DNA from: Leisingera sp. M658
Lineage (GTDB): Bacteria; Pseudomonadota; Alphaproteobacteria; Rhodobacterales; Rhodobacteraceae
Assembly: GCF_025144145.1 (NCBI RefSeq)
Contig: NZ_CP083546.1
Coordinates: 3,426,501 to 3,490,500, forward strand
Length of the DNA: 64,000 nucleotides
Direction: 5' to 3'
Each line of letters opens with the position of its first letter. Position 1 is the stretch's first letter. The notes below the pieces were generated by a model that worked only from the letters and a program-made list of their open reading frames with translations, was not told where the DNA came from and did no database searches. Position numbers and translations under genes: made by a program. Positions 53,440-62,017 of the stretch are shown piece after piece.

Positions 53440-54105
53440 TCAGCCGATACGGATGCGGCTCAGGTGATCGGGCATTGCCACGCCTTCCAGATTGGCAGGG
53501 TCCGGCTGCGGCGGCTTCAGCTCCAGTGCCATCGGCACCACCCCGGCCCAGATCGGCAGCGCGTAATCCTCCTCGTCGTCCTTGGGCGGGCCAGAGCGGA
53601 TCTTGGCGGCGCCTTCCTTGATCGGCATGCGCAGCAGGGCTGTTGCTTTCAGCTCCTGGCCAGTCATCGGGCGCAGCGCGTCCCAGCGGCCGGGAAAGAT
53701 GTGGTCCACCATCGTTTTCAGGCTGGCCGCCTTGGCGTCTTCATCCGTCACCTTCTCAGCCACGCCGAACAGCATGGCGGAGCGGAAGTTGACCGAATGG
53801 TGAAAGGCCGAACGCGCCAGCACGTAGCCATCCATGCAGGTGACGGTCAGGCAGACCTCAGCCCCTTCCATCGCGCGGATTGCCCGGCTGGCTGCGGAAC
53901 CGTGCCAATAGACGTGATCGCCCTCGCGCCATTGCAGCGTCGGCAGAACCGATGTGCTGCCATTGATTTGATAGCCGATATGGCCTAGCGGCATGGCATC
54001 CAGCACCTGATACACGGCTTCGCGGTCGTATAACCCGCGTTCATGCGCGCGGCGCAGGCGGCTGCGTTCGGATTTCAGGGCGGTTTCCACTTCGGACTGG
54101 CACAT
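53440..54105 (-). CDS. Pyridoxamine 5'-phosphate oxidase family protein
   Basis: A 221-aa FMN-fold protein. The pattern VYQVLDAMPLGHIGYQINGSTSVLPTLQWREGDHVYWHG, then VCLTVTCMDGYVLARSAFHHSVNFRSAMLFG matches the flavin-nucleotide-binding group related to NimA and PNPOx. It is divergent from a PdxR/MocR-type regulator with 96 bp between starts, so it is probably that regulator's target. Confidence 0.87.
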   Translation of the reverse strand: MCQSEVETALKSERSRLRRAHERGLYDREAVYQVLDAMPLGHIGYQINGSTSVLPTLQWREGDHVYWHGSAASRAIRAMEGAEVCLTVTCMDGYVLARSAFHHSVNFRSAMLFGVAEKVTDEDAKAASLKTMVDHIFPGRWDALRPMTGQELKATALLRMPIKEGAAKIRSGPPKDDEEDYALPIWAGVVPMALELKPPQPDPANLEGVAMPDHLSRIRIG

Positions 54106-54201
54106 CGGCTGATCTCTTGTTCCTGATTGTCTTTTCACGACAGCTATGCGCAAATTGGCCTATGATTAAGCTCCAGTTCCTTGCAAAATGAGCAGTCCAC
54201 T

Positions 54202-55575
54202 ATGATTGATCTGTCCGGCATGCTCTCCGGTACAAAGGCTGAACCGCTGTATCAGCAGATCGTCACGGCACTGCGCGGGCGGATCAGTGAAGGCAGCCTG
54301 GCGATCGGCACCCGGCTGCCTTCATCGCGGGCGCTGGCGCAGGATCTGGGGGTGGCACGCTCCACTGTGGTGACGGCCTATGATCAATTGGTGGCCGAAG
54401 GTTTCGCCGAACCCCGGCGCGGCGCGGGGATCTTTGTTTGCGATGTCGCCCCGATCCGCCCGCCGGCGGCCCCCTCCCGGTCCCTTCGCGCAACGACAGC
54501 GCCAGCTCCGGGGATGCTGCTGCCCGGCGTGCCGGATCCGGCGGTGTTTCCGGCGCGGCCCTGGGCGCGCTGTGTTTCACGTGTGGCAAGGATGGATCCG
54601 CTAAGCCTCAGCCACCAGGAAGATGCTTTTGGCGATCCAGAGTTGCGTCGCGAGATTGCTGCATATGCTGCCCGCTGGCGCGGGATCGACTGCAGCGCCG
54701 AACAGGTTCTGGTCACCAGCGGCGCCCGCGAAGCGCTGGAGCTGACAATGGATTTCCTGGTCGGCGGCGAGGACATCGCATTGGAGGCACCCGGTTTTAC
54801 CCCGACGCAGCGGTTTGCCCTGTCGCGCGGCTGGGAGGTGCACTGGCTGCGGGCCGGGGAACGCGGCGCGGCAGTGCCGCCGCAGATGGCCAAGGTCACA
54901 TTGCTGACCCCGTCGCATCAGTTTCCCCTCGGTGGCACCCTGCCCGTCCCGCAGCGGCAGGCCTTTCTGCAAGCGGCCAAGGACCGGGACGGCTGGATCA
55001 TCGAAGATGATTTCGACAGTGAGTTCCGCTATTCCGGGCAGCCGGTTCCCGCCATGGCCGCGCTCGACCGCGAGGGGCGCTGCATCTATGCGGGCACATT
55101 TTCCAAAACATTCTCCCACGCACTGCGTCTGGGATATGCAATCCTGCCGCCCGCGCTGGTGCCAGAGTTCCGCGCCCAGTTTATCCACCCCAGTGCAGGC
55201 GCCGCGATCACCGCGCAGCGGCCCCTGGCTGAGTTCATGGCCTCGGGGCAGTACGACCGCCACATCCGCCGCGCCCGCAGGCTATATGCCGAACGTTACT
55301 ATGCGGCGGCGGAGGCTCTGTCAGCATGGCCAGAGGATTTGGGCTCCTTCCAGCGCCACAATGCCGGGATGCAGATCGCCTTTCATCTGGCCGGCAAGCG
55401 ATGCGACACGCAGATCTGCCGCGATGCTGCCGAAGCGGGATTCGCCGTCCGGCCTTTGTCCCCGCATGATCCAGCCAAACGGTCACAGGGGCTGCTGATC
55501 GGATTTTGCCAAAGCTGCGCCGATGTGCTGCCCGGCCAAATCGGAACGCTGCGCCGGATCGTAGAGCAAAGCTGA
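54202..55575 (+). CDS. PdxR/MocR-type GntR regulator with aminotransferase domain
   Basis: A 457-aa chimeric regulator. The N-terminal GntR winged helix is EPLYQQIVTALRGRISEGSLAIGTRLPSSRALAQDLGVARSTV (about residues 14-57). It is followed by a fold-type I aminotransferase-like domain with the PLP-lysine in GTFSKTFSHALRLGY (about Lys302). Such proteins use PLP as a ligand to control vitamin B6 or amine metabolism. The gene diverges from a PNPOx-like gene. CTATGATT occurs twice in the intergenic region and may be part of its operator. Confidence 0.9.
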   Translation: MIDLSGMLSGTKAEPLYQQIVTALRGRISEGSLAIGTRLPSSRALAQDLGVARSTVVTAYDQLVAEGFAEPRRGAGIFVCDVAPIRPPAAPSRSLRATTAPAPGMLLPGVPDPAVFPARPWARCVSRVARMDPLSLSHQEDAFGDPELRREIAAYAARWRGIDCSAEQVLVTSGAREALELTMDFLVGGEDIALEAPGFTPTQRFALSRGWEVHWLRAGERGAAVPPQMAKVTLLTPSHQFPLGGTLPVPQRQAFLQAAKDRDGWIIEDDFDSEFRYSGQPVPAMAALDREGRCIYAGTFSKTFSHALRLGYAILPPALVPEFRAQFIHPSAGAAITAQRPLAEFMASGQYDRHIRRARRLYAERYYAAAEALSAWPEDLGSFQRHNAGMQIAFHLAGKRCDTQICRDAAEAGFAVRPLSPHDPAKRSQGLLIGFCQSCADVLPGQIGTLRRIVEQS

Positions 55576-55615
55576 AATTCTCTGCCTATGGGCTTTTCAT
55601 TTACCATTGCCTCTG

Positions 55616-55621
55616 TATAAA
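55616..55621 (+). promoter_or_regulatory. -10 box for the leuA leader, start at the leader ATG
   Basis: TATAAA ends seven bases before the ATG at 55629, so transcription would begin at or next to the A of the ATG, giving a leaderless peptide mRNA. No Shine-Dalgarno sequence precedes that ATG. A weak TTTTCA lies about 16 bp upstream as a possible -35. Confidence 0.5.
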
Positions 55622-55628
55622 TCCCTGC

Positions 55629-55715
55629 ATGACCATTTGCGCAGATATCCCCTTTGCCGACGCCGCGTCCCGCGGTGCCGCTCTGCGCGCCCTACTGATC
55701 CTAGCCCGCCTCTGA
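55629..55715 (+). CDS. leuA leader peptide (28 aa), attenuator
   Basis: An ATG-to-TGA frame of 28 codons ending A-L-R-A-L-L-I-L-A-R-L. Five of the last ten codons are Leu (CTG, CTA, CTG, CTA, CTC), and CTA is rarely used in the surrounding genes. It lies about 100 bp before leuA, and its stop falls inside the left arm of a 10-bp hairpin. This is the layout of transcription attenuation for leucine biosynthesis. Leaderless trp leader peptides are known in rhizobia; the leu case here is inference. Confidence 0.65.
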   Translation: MTICADIPFADAASRGAALRALLILARL

Positions 55716-55745
55716 GCGTGCCCTTCCGGCGCGCCCGCTCAGAGG
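55709..55745 (+). promoter_or_regulatory. Attenuator-type hairpin before leuA
   Basis: CCTCTGAGCG (55709-55718) pairs perfectly with CGCTCAGAGG (55736-55745) and overlaps the leader stop codon. An alternative 7-bp pairing, GCGCGCC (55685-55691) with GGCGCGC (55728-55734), would involve the Leu-codon stretch. No clear T-run follows, so it may act as a pause or Rho-linked structure. Confidence 0.55.
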
Positions 55746-55816
55746 ATTGCCGCACGCGCGCCATCAAAGGCTTATGATGCCCCAAAGGGCTTAGGACAGA
55801 GACAAGAGATACCGAC

Positions 55817-57415
55817 ATGACCAACAATTCCCCGACTGCCGGCGCAAATTCCGGCGACAAATCCCGTGTTGTCATTTTCGACACAACCCTGCGCGACGGC
55901 GAGCAAAGCCCCGGCGCCACCATGACCCATGACGAGAAGCTGGAGATTGCCGGGCTTCTGGACGATATGGGCGTCGACATCATCGAGGCCGGCTTTCCGA
56001 TTGCTTCCGAAGGCGACTTCCGCGCGGTGTCCGAGATTGCGGAACGCTCGAAGAACTCGGTGATCTGCGGTCTGGCCCGCGCCAGCTTTAAGGATATCGA
56101 CCGCTGCGCCGAAGCGGTGCGCAAGGCTGCGCAGCCGCGCATCCACACCTTTATCGGCACCTCGGCCCTGCACCGCGCCATTCCAAACCTGACCATGGAC
56201 GAGATGGCCGAAAAGATCCATGAAACGGTCACCCATGCCCGCAACCTGGTGGACAACGTGCAGTGGTCGCCGATGGATGCGACCCGGACCGAGTGGGATT
56301 ACCTGTGCCGGGTGATCGAAATCGCGATCAAGGCGGGTGCGACCACCATCAACATCCCCGACACTGTAGGCTATACCGCGCCTGCGGAAAGCGCCGATCT
56401 GATCAAGCGCCTGATCGAGACGGTGCCGGGTGCTGACGAGGTGGTCTTTGCCACCCATTGCCACAACGACCTTGGCATGGCGACCGCCAACGCACTGGCC
56501 GCGGTTGCGGGCGGAGCGCGGCAGATCGAATGCACCATCAACGGCCTTGGCGAACGGGCCGGCAACACCGCGCTGGAAGAGGTGGTGATGGCGCTGAAGA
56601 CACGCAATGACATCATGCCCTGGCACACCGGCATCGACACCACCAAGATCATGCATATCTCGCGCCGGGTCTCGACTGTGTCCGGCTTTGTGGTGCAGCC
56701 GAACAAGGCGATTGTCGGCAAGAACGCCTTTGCGCATGAGTCCGGCATCCACCAGGACGGGATGCTGAAGAACCGCGAAAACTTTGAAATCATGCGGCCC
56801 GAGGATGTGGGCCTCTCCGGCACCTCGCTGCCGCTTGGCAAACATTCCGGCCGCGCCGCGCTGCGTGATAAGCTGGAGCACCTTGGCTATGAGGTTGGTG
56901 ACAACCAGCTGAAGGATGTATTTGTCCGCTTCAAGGAACTGGCCGACCGCAAAAAGGAAGTGTTTGACGACGACCTCATCGCGCTGATGCGCACTGGTGT
57001 GGACGCCGAGAACGACTACCTTAAAGTGGTCTCGATGAAAGTGGTCTGCGGCACCGGAGGCCCGGCGGAAGCCACCCTCGAGATGGAGATCGACGGCAAG
57101 GACGTCACCGAGACGGCTGAGGGCGACGGCCCGGTTGATGCTACCTTCAAGGCGATCCGCATGATCCACCCGAACTCTGCCCGTCTGCAGCTGTATCAGG
57201 TGCATGCCGTGACCGAAGGCACCGATGCGCAGGCAACTGTGTCGGTGCGGCTGGAGGAAGACGGCATCATCGCCACCGGCGAAAGCGCCAATACAGATAC
57301 GGTGGTGGCGTCTGCCAAGGCCTATGTGAACGCGCTGAACCGCCTGATCGTGCGCCGCGGCCGGGTTGGCGAAGGCGCTGACACCCGCGAGATTTCCTAC
57401 AAAGATCTGGCTTGA
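55817..57415 (+). CDS. leuA: 2-isopropylmalate synthase
   Basis: A 532-aa enzyme; first committed step of leucine synthesis, joining acetyl-CoA and 2-oxoisovalerate. The DRE-TIM barrel begins FDTTLRDGEQSPGATM (residues 21-36) and includes ATHCHNDLGMATANALAAV, a metal-binding His pair, then GLGERAGNTALEE. The C-terminal regulatory domain (about 400-530) mediates leucine feedback. Leader peptide and hairpin upstream suggest attenuation; feedback is known for the family. Confidence 0.96.
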   Translation: MTNNSPTAGANSGDKSRVVIFDTTLRDGEQSPGATMTHDEKLEIAGLLDDMGVDIIEAGFPIASEGDFRAVSEIAERSKNSVICGLARASFKDIDRCAEAVRKAAQPRIHTFIGTSALHRAIPNLTMDEMAEKIHETVTHARNLVDNVQWSPMDATRTEWDYLCRVIEIAIKAGATTINIPDTVGYTAPAESADLIKRLIETVPGADEVVFATHCHNDLGMATANALAAVAGGARQIECTINGLGERAGNTALEEVVMALKTRNDIMPWHTGIDTTKIMHISRRVSTVSGFVVQPNKAIVGKNAFAHESGIHQDGMLKNRENFEIMRPEDVGLSGTSLPLGKHSGRAALRDKLEHLGYEVGDNQLKDVFVRFKELADRKKEVFDDDLIALMRTGVDAENDYLKVVSMKVVCGTGGPAEATLEMEIDGKDVTETAEGDGPVDATFKAIRMIHPNSARLQLYQVHAVTEGTDAQATVSVRLEEDGIIATGESANTDTVVASAKAYVNALNRLIVRRGRVGEGADTREISYKDLA

Positions 57416-57444
57416 TCCAAGGCTGGACAGACAGGACAAACAGA

Positions 57445-57464
57445 GGGCGCCCGCTGCGGCGCCC
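57445..57464 (+). terminator. Rho-independent terminator after leuA
   Basis: GGGCGCC (57445-57451), loop CGCTGC, GGCGCCC (57458-57464), followed by TTTCTTGTT. It lies 30 bp after the leuA stop. Confidence 0.9.
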
Positions 57465-57514
57465 TTTCTTGTTCAATGCGAAATCTCTGGCAGAACGGGG
57501 CAGCCGGTACGCGG

Positions 57515-58309
57515 TTACTTGCGGGAAACGCCCTTGAACAGCGCCGACAGCCGGGCGGTTTCGTCTTCGATCCCAAAGGGGGCGTTGACCACAAACATGC
57601 CGCTGCCGATCATCCGGTGCCCGTCCCGGACCGGTGGGAAAGCCACTTCATGCCGCAATGCGCCCGGCAGGGCCTGTGCCTCCAGCGCATTGAGCATCTG
57701 CTTGTGCGGGCCATCCTTGAGGATCGGATACCACAGCGCGATGATACCCACATTCCACTTCTTGTGCAGCTGGCCGATGATGCCGGGGATGCGGGCATAA
57801 TCGGTTTTGATTTCGTAACTCGGGTCGATCAGCATGAGGCCGCGGCGGGGTGTTGGCGGCACCAGCGACATGGCCAGCTCAAACCCGTCCTGCTGATGCA
57901 CCTTGGCCTTCCAGGGCCTCAGCGCGGCGCGCAGGGCGGCATGTTCCTGCGGGTGCAGTTCGGCAAAATGCATTGCGTCGCCCGGGCGCAGCAAAGAGGC
58001 CGCAACCAGCGGCGACCCAGGATAGGCAGTCCCGCCATGCCGGTTCCGGGTTTCTGTCAGAGCATGGTGCAGCGGGTGGTCTGCTGCCAGGCCCTGGTCC
58101 GCCAGAATGCGGGTGATGCCCTGCTCTGCCTCGCCGGTCTTGACCGCCTCAGCCGCGTCCAGCTGATAGAGGCCCCGGCCCGCATGGGTCTCAATATAGC
58201 TGAGCGGTTTGTCCTTGCGGGTGAGGTAGGCCAGCATCCAGGCAAGCAATGCGTGCTTCTGGACATCGGCCAGGTTCCCGGCATGGTATATGTGCTGATA
58301 AGAGAGCAT
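57515..58309 (-). CDS. rlmJ: 23S rRNA adenine-2030 N6-methyltransferase RlmJ
   Basis: A 264-aa SAM-dependent methyltransferase. The start MLSYQHIYHAGNLADVQKHALLAWML is diagnostic for RlmJ. The SAM-binding YIETHAGRGLYQLD (about 38-51) and the catalytic LMLIDPSYE (N6-adenine type D-P-[PS]-Y) are present. It acts on 23S rRNA before assembly. The Ser replacing the second Pro of DPPY is a normal variant in this family. Confidence 0.93.
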   Translation of the reverse strand: MLSYQHIYHAGNLADVQKHALLAWMLAYLTRKDKPLSYIETHAGRGLYQLDAAEAVKTGEAEQGITRILADQGLAADHPLHHALTETRNRHGGTAYPGSPLVAASLLRPGDAMHFAELHPQEHAALRAALRPWKAKVHQQDGFELAMSLVPPTPRRGLMLIDPSYEIKTDYARIPGIIGQLHKKWNVGIIALWYPILKDGPHKQMLNALEAQALPGALRHEVAFPPVRDGHRMIGSGMFVVNAPFGIEDETARLSALFKGVSRK

Positions 58310-58429
58310 AGGCCCCCTCTAGCGGCAATTACCGCAGGGCGGAAGGGGCAGCGGACGCAGGATAAACGGAATCTCAACCCCGATGGGGCAGACTGCAGTC
58401 AGTCGAGATACCGCAGAATGCAGGTCCCT

Positions 58430-59212
58430 ATGCCCCTCAGAACGAGCGCCGTTGCCCTCTTCCTTACAATTCTGGCTATGCTGCTGTGCGCCGCGGCGGC
58501 AGTAAGCGCGCAGGGGTATTCGCTGGTTGGCAACCAGTTCTTCCTGCACAAAGCCTCTGCCCCGCAGCCCGGCGCAGCGCCGGGTCCGGCGCCTCAGGCG
58601 CTGGCCAGCATTTTACCCGACACTCTGCCTGGTGCAGATCCCGGGCGCGGCGCGGTCTCGCTTGATCCCGGTGCCGCCAGCCTGTTCCGCGGCCGCAGCG
58701 GCGGCAGCCTGTTCGCCCCGCTCCTCAGCGCGCCGCCCAGCGTAAGCCGCCTGCTGTCGCTGATCGCCAGCGCCGAGGCGGGCAAGGCAAATTATGATGC
58801 CGTGCAGCACGGCGCCAAACGCAAGCCGCCGAAGAAACCCACGCAGATGACCGTTGCCGAGATCAACGCCTGGATCAAAGCAACGCCGGGACAGCCCCAT
58901 GCCATCGGGCGCTACCAGCTGATCCCCGCAACATTCCGGCGGCTGGTCAAGCATCAGGGCGTGAAACCGCAGGCCCGCTTCTCGCCCGAGCTGCAGGATC
59001 AGCTGGCGCATCAGCTGATCGAAGAAGCCGGCTACAGCGCTTTCCTGCAGGCCGAGATGCCGCGCAAGACCTTCATGCTGAACCTGGCCAAGATCTGGGC
59101 CGGGCTGCCGACCTCCAGCGGCAAATCCTATTATGAGGGTTATGCCGGTAACAGCGCCAGCCTGACCTGGTCGCATTTTGACGCTGAAATGAAGCGGATT
59201 TTCTCCAGCTGA
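58430..59212 (+). CDS. Secreted lysozyme-fold (endolysin-like) protein
   Basis: A 260-aa protein with a signal peptide (MPLRTSAVALFLTILAMLLCAAAAVSA). After a Pro/Ala-rich linker it has a lysozyme-like domain: LLSLIASAEAGKANYDAVQHG near residues 105-125, with the likely catalytic Glu in SAEAG. HAIGRYQLIPATFRRLVKHQG and LDQLAHQL-type helices follow, which is the goose/lambda-type lysozyme fold. It probably cleaves peptidoglycan in the periplasm, fitting the cell-shape operon next to it. An in-frame ATG at 58418 is possible. Confidence 0.75.
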   Translation: MPLRTSAVALFLTILAMLLCAAAAVSAQGYSLVGNQFFLHKASAPQPGAAPGPAPQALASILPDTLPGADPGRGAVSLDPGAASLFRGRSGGSLFAPLLSAPPSVSRLLSLIASAEAGKANYDAVQHGAKRKPPKKPTQMTVAEINAWIKATPGQPHAIGRYQLIPATFRRLVKHQGVKPQARFSPELQDQLAHQLIEEAGYSAFLQAEMPRKTFMLNLAKIWAGLPTSSGKSYYEGYAGNSASLTWSHFDAEMKRIFSS

Positions 59213-59299
59213 CCTGATCCCGCTGCTGCCGGTTCAGGCGGGGTTCTGCGCCCGTTCTGGCCTGACCGCTTGGACGGGGCCTGTTATGACGCCGTGGAC

Positions 59300-59328
59300 T
59301 TGGCGGAAAGGCGCTGTTTCACCATAAT
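59300..59328 (+). promoter_or_regulatory. Sigma-70-type promoter for the mre operon
   Basis: TTGGCG (59300-59305), a 17-bp spacer and CATAAT (59323-59328), about 100 bp before mreB. Both boxes are close to consensus and the spacing is ideal. Confidence 0.6.
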
Positions 59329-59362
59329 ACGCCCTTTCGCGGCATCGCACTGGCGCTTATAA

Positions 59363-60478
<1,116 letters not shown>

Positions 60479-60543
60479 ACGCCCCTGACCGCCTGTATGG
60501 CGCCAGCTGACAACGGGCTGGAGGGGCGGCTGGAAGGAGAGAC

Positions 60544-61485
60544 GTGGCAAAGGACAAGTCACAGCGCGACGATTATGCAACCCCGCTGCGGCGTCTGCTG
60601 ACAGCGGTTTTGTGCCTGTGTCTGGCTGCTGTGTTCATCGTCTGGCGGATCGACAGCCCGCGCGTGGAACGATTTCGCGCCCAGGTGGCTGACCGGGTAG
60701 TGCCCAGCATGGATTGGGCCATGGTGCCGGTCACCGCCGCCGTCAATCTGGTGCGCGACTTCCAAAGCTATCAGCGGCTGGCCGAGCAAAACCGGGAGCT
60801 GCGCAGCGAGCTGCGGCAGATGCGTGCCTGGAAAGAGGCGGCGCTGCAGCTGGAACAGGAAAACGCCCGCCTGCTGGACTTCAACAACGTGCGGCTGGAC
60901 CCGCAGCTGACCTATATCACCGGGGTGGTGATGGCCGACAGCGGTTCACCCTTCCGGCAATCGGTGCTGCTGAATGTGGGCAGCCGCGACGGGGTGCATG
61001 ACGGCTGGGCCGCGATGGACGGGATCGGGCTGGTGGGCCGGATTTCCGGCACCGGGCGCGACACAGCGCGGGTGATCCTGCTGACCGATGCCGCCAGCGC
61101 AGTTCCGGCCACCATCCAGCCCTCCGGCCAGACCTCGCTGGTCACCGGTGACAACAGCGCCGCGCCAGTACTGAGCTTTCTGGAAAATCCCGACCTTGTG
61201 CGGCCCGGTGACCGGGTGATCTCCTCCGGTGACGGATCAGTGTTTCCAGCGGGCCTGCTGATCGGCCAGGTGGCCAAGGACCGCTCGGGCCGGATGCGGG
61301 TGCGGCTGTCCGCCGATTACAGCCGGCTGGAGTTTCTGCGGGTGCTGCGCCACCACGGCACCGAGGTGATCCAGGATCCCGGCGGGCTGGTCGGAGCAGC
61401 CCCGGGGGATCCGGTTCCGCAGCCGCGTCCCGAAGGGCTGGGTGGCGGCAGCGCCGAAGGCACGGCTGAGGCCGGCAATGGCTAA
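60544..61485 (+). CDS. mreC: Rod-shape-determining protein MreC
   Basis: A 313-aa membrane-anchored periplasmic protein starting at GTG 60544 (GGAAGGAG upstream). One N-terminal helix (LLTAVLCLCLAAVFIVWRI), a coiled-coil (QRLAEQNRELRSELRQMRAWKEAALQLEQENARLL, about 77-111) and two beta domains (VLLNVGSRDGVHDGWAAM, VISSGDGSVFPAGLLIG) are present. It links MreB to PBP2. Overlaps mreD by 8 bases. Confidence 0.96.
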   Translation: MAKDKSQRDDYATPLRRLLTAVLCLCLAAVFIVWRIDSPRVERFRAQVADRVVPSMDWAMVPVTAAVNLVRDFQSYQRLAEQNRELRSELRQMRAWKEAALQLEQENARLLDFNNVRLDPQLTYITGVVMADSGSPFRQSVLLNVGSRDGVHDGWAAMDGIGLVGRISGTGRDTARVILLTDAASAVPATIQPSGQTSLVTGDNSAAPVLSFLENPDLVRPGDRVISSGDGSVFPAGLLIGQVAKDRSGRMRVRLSADYSRLEFLRVLRHHGTEVIQDPGGLVGAAPGDPVPQPRPEGLGGGSAEGTAEAGNG

Positions 61486-62017
61486 TACCTCGCCCGCCCG
61501 GATCTGGGCTATGCGCGCAGCCTTTCCGGCACTGGCGCTGCTGATCATGTTTTTTCACCTGCTGCCGTTGAACACCGAGCCGAGGTTCTGGGCGCCGCCG
61601 GATTTCCTGCTGCTGCTGGCAATCACCTGGTCGCTGCGGCGGCCCGATTTTGTGCCTGCGCTGTCGATTGCGCTGGTCATGCTGCTGGCCGATCTGCTGT
61701 TTCATCGCCCGCCTGGATTGCTGGCGCTGCTGACGGTGCTGGCCTGCGAATTTCTAAAGGCGCGTGCAGCCCCGCACCGGGAAAGCACCTTCGTCAGCGA
61801 ATGGCTGGCAGCCGGCGTGACCCTGATCGGGATGGCCGTTTTGAACCGGCTGATTCTTGTGGTGTTTGGCGTGGCGCAAGCGCCGCTTAGCCTGACTGTG
61901 ATCCAGATTGTGATGACCATCGCCGCCTATCCGCTGGCAGTTTGGGTCAGCCAGGCTATTCTGGGTGTGCGTAAATTGTCCCCTTCCGAAGCCGAAACCC
62001 TGATGAGCCGCCGATGA
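61478..62017 (+). CDS. mreD: Rod-shape-determining protein MreD
   Basis: A 179-aa inner-membrane protein with five to six helices (for example AAFPALALLIMFFHLLPL, FLLLLAITWSL, PALSIALVMLLADLL). It is identified by position between mreC and mrdA as much as by sequence, because MreD is poorly conserved. The start overlaps mreC and the end overlaps mrdA by 4 bases. Confidence 0.9.
   Translation: MANTSPARIWAMRAAFPALALLIMFFHLLPLNTEPRFWAPPDFLLLLAITWSLRRPDFVPALSIALVMLLADLLFHRPPGLLALLTVLACEFLKARAAPHRESTFVSEWLAAGVTLIGMAVLNRLILVVFGVAQAPLSLTVIQIVMTIAAYPLAVWVSQAILGVRKLSPSEAETLMSRR

Noticed and set aside
55772-57439. 555-codon open frame antisense to leuA
   Set aside because: The sense frame is unmistakable LeuA; the antisense frame has G+C-driven composition only.
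57476-58429. Upstream extension of the lysozyme-like frame
   Set aside because: It overlaps rlmJ antisense; the signal peptide begins at 58430.
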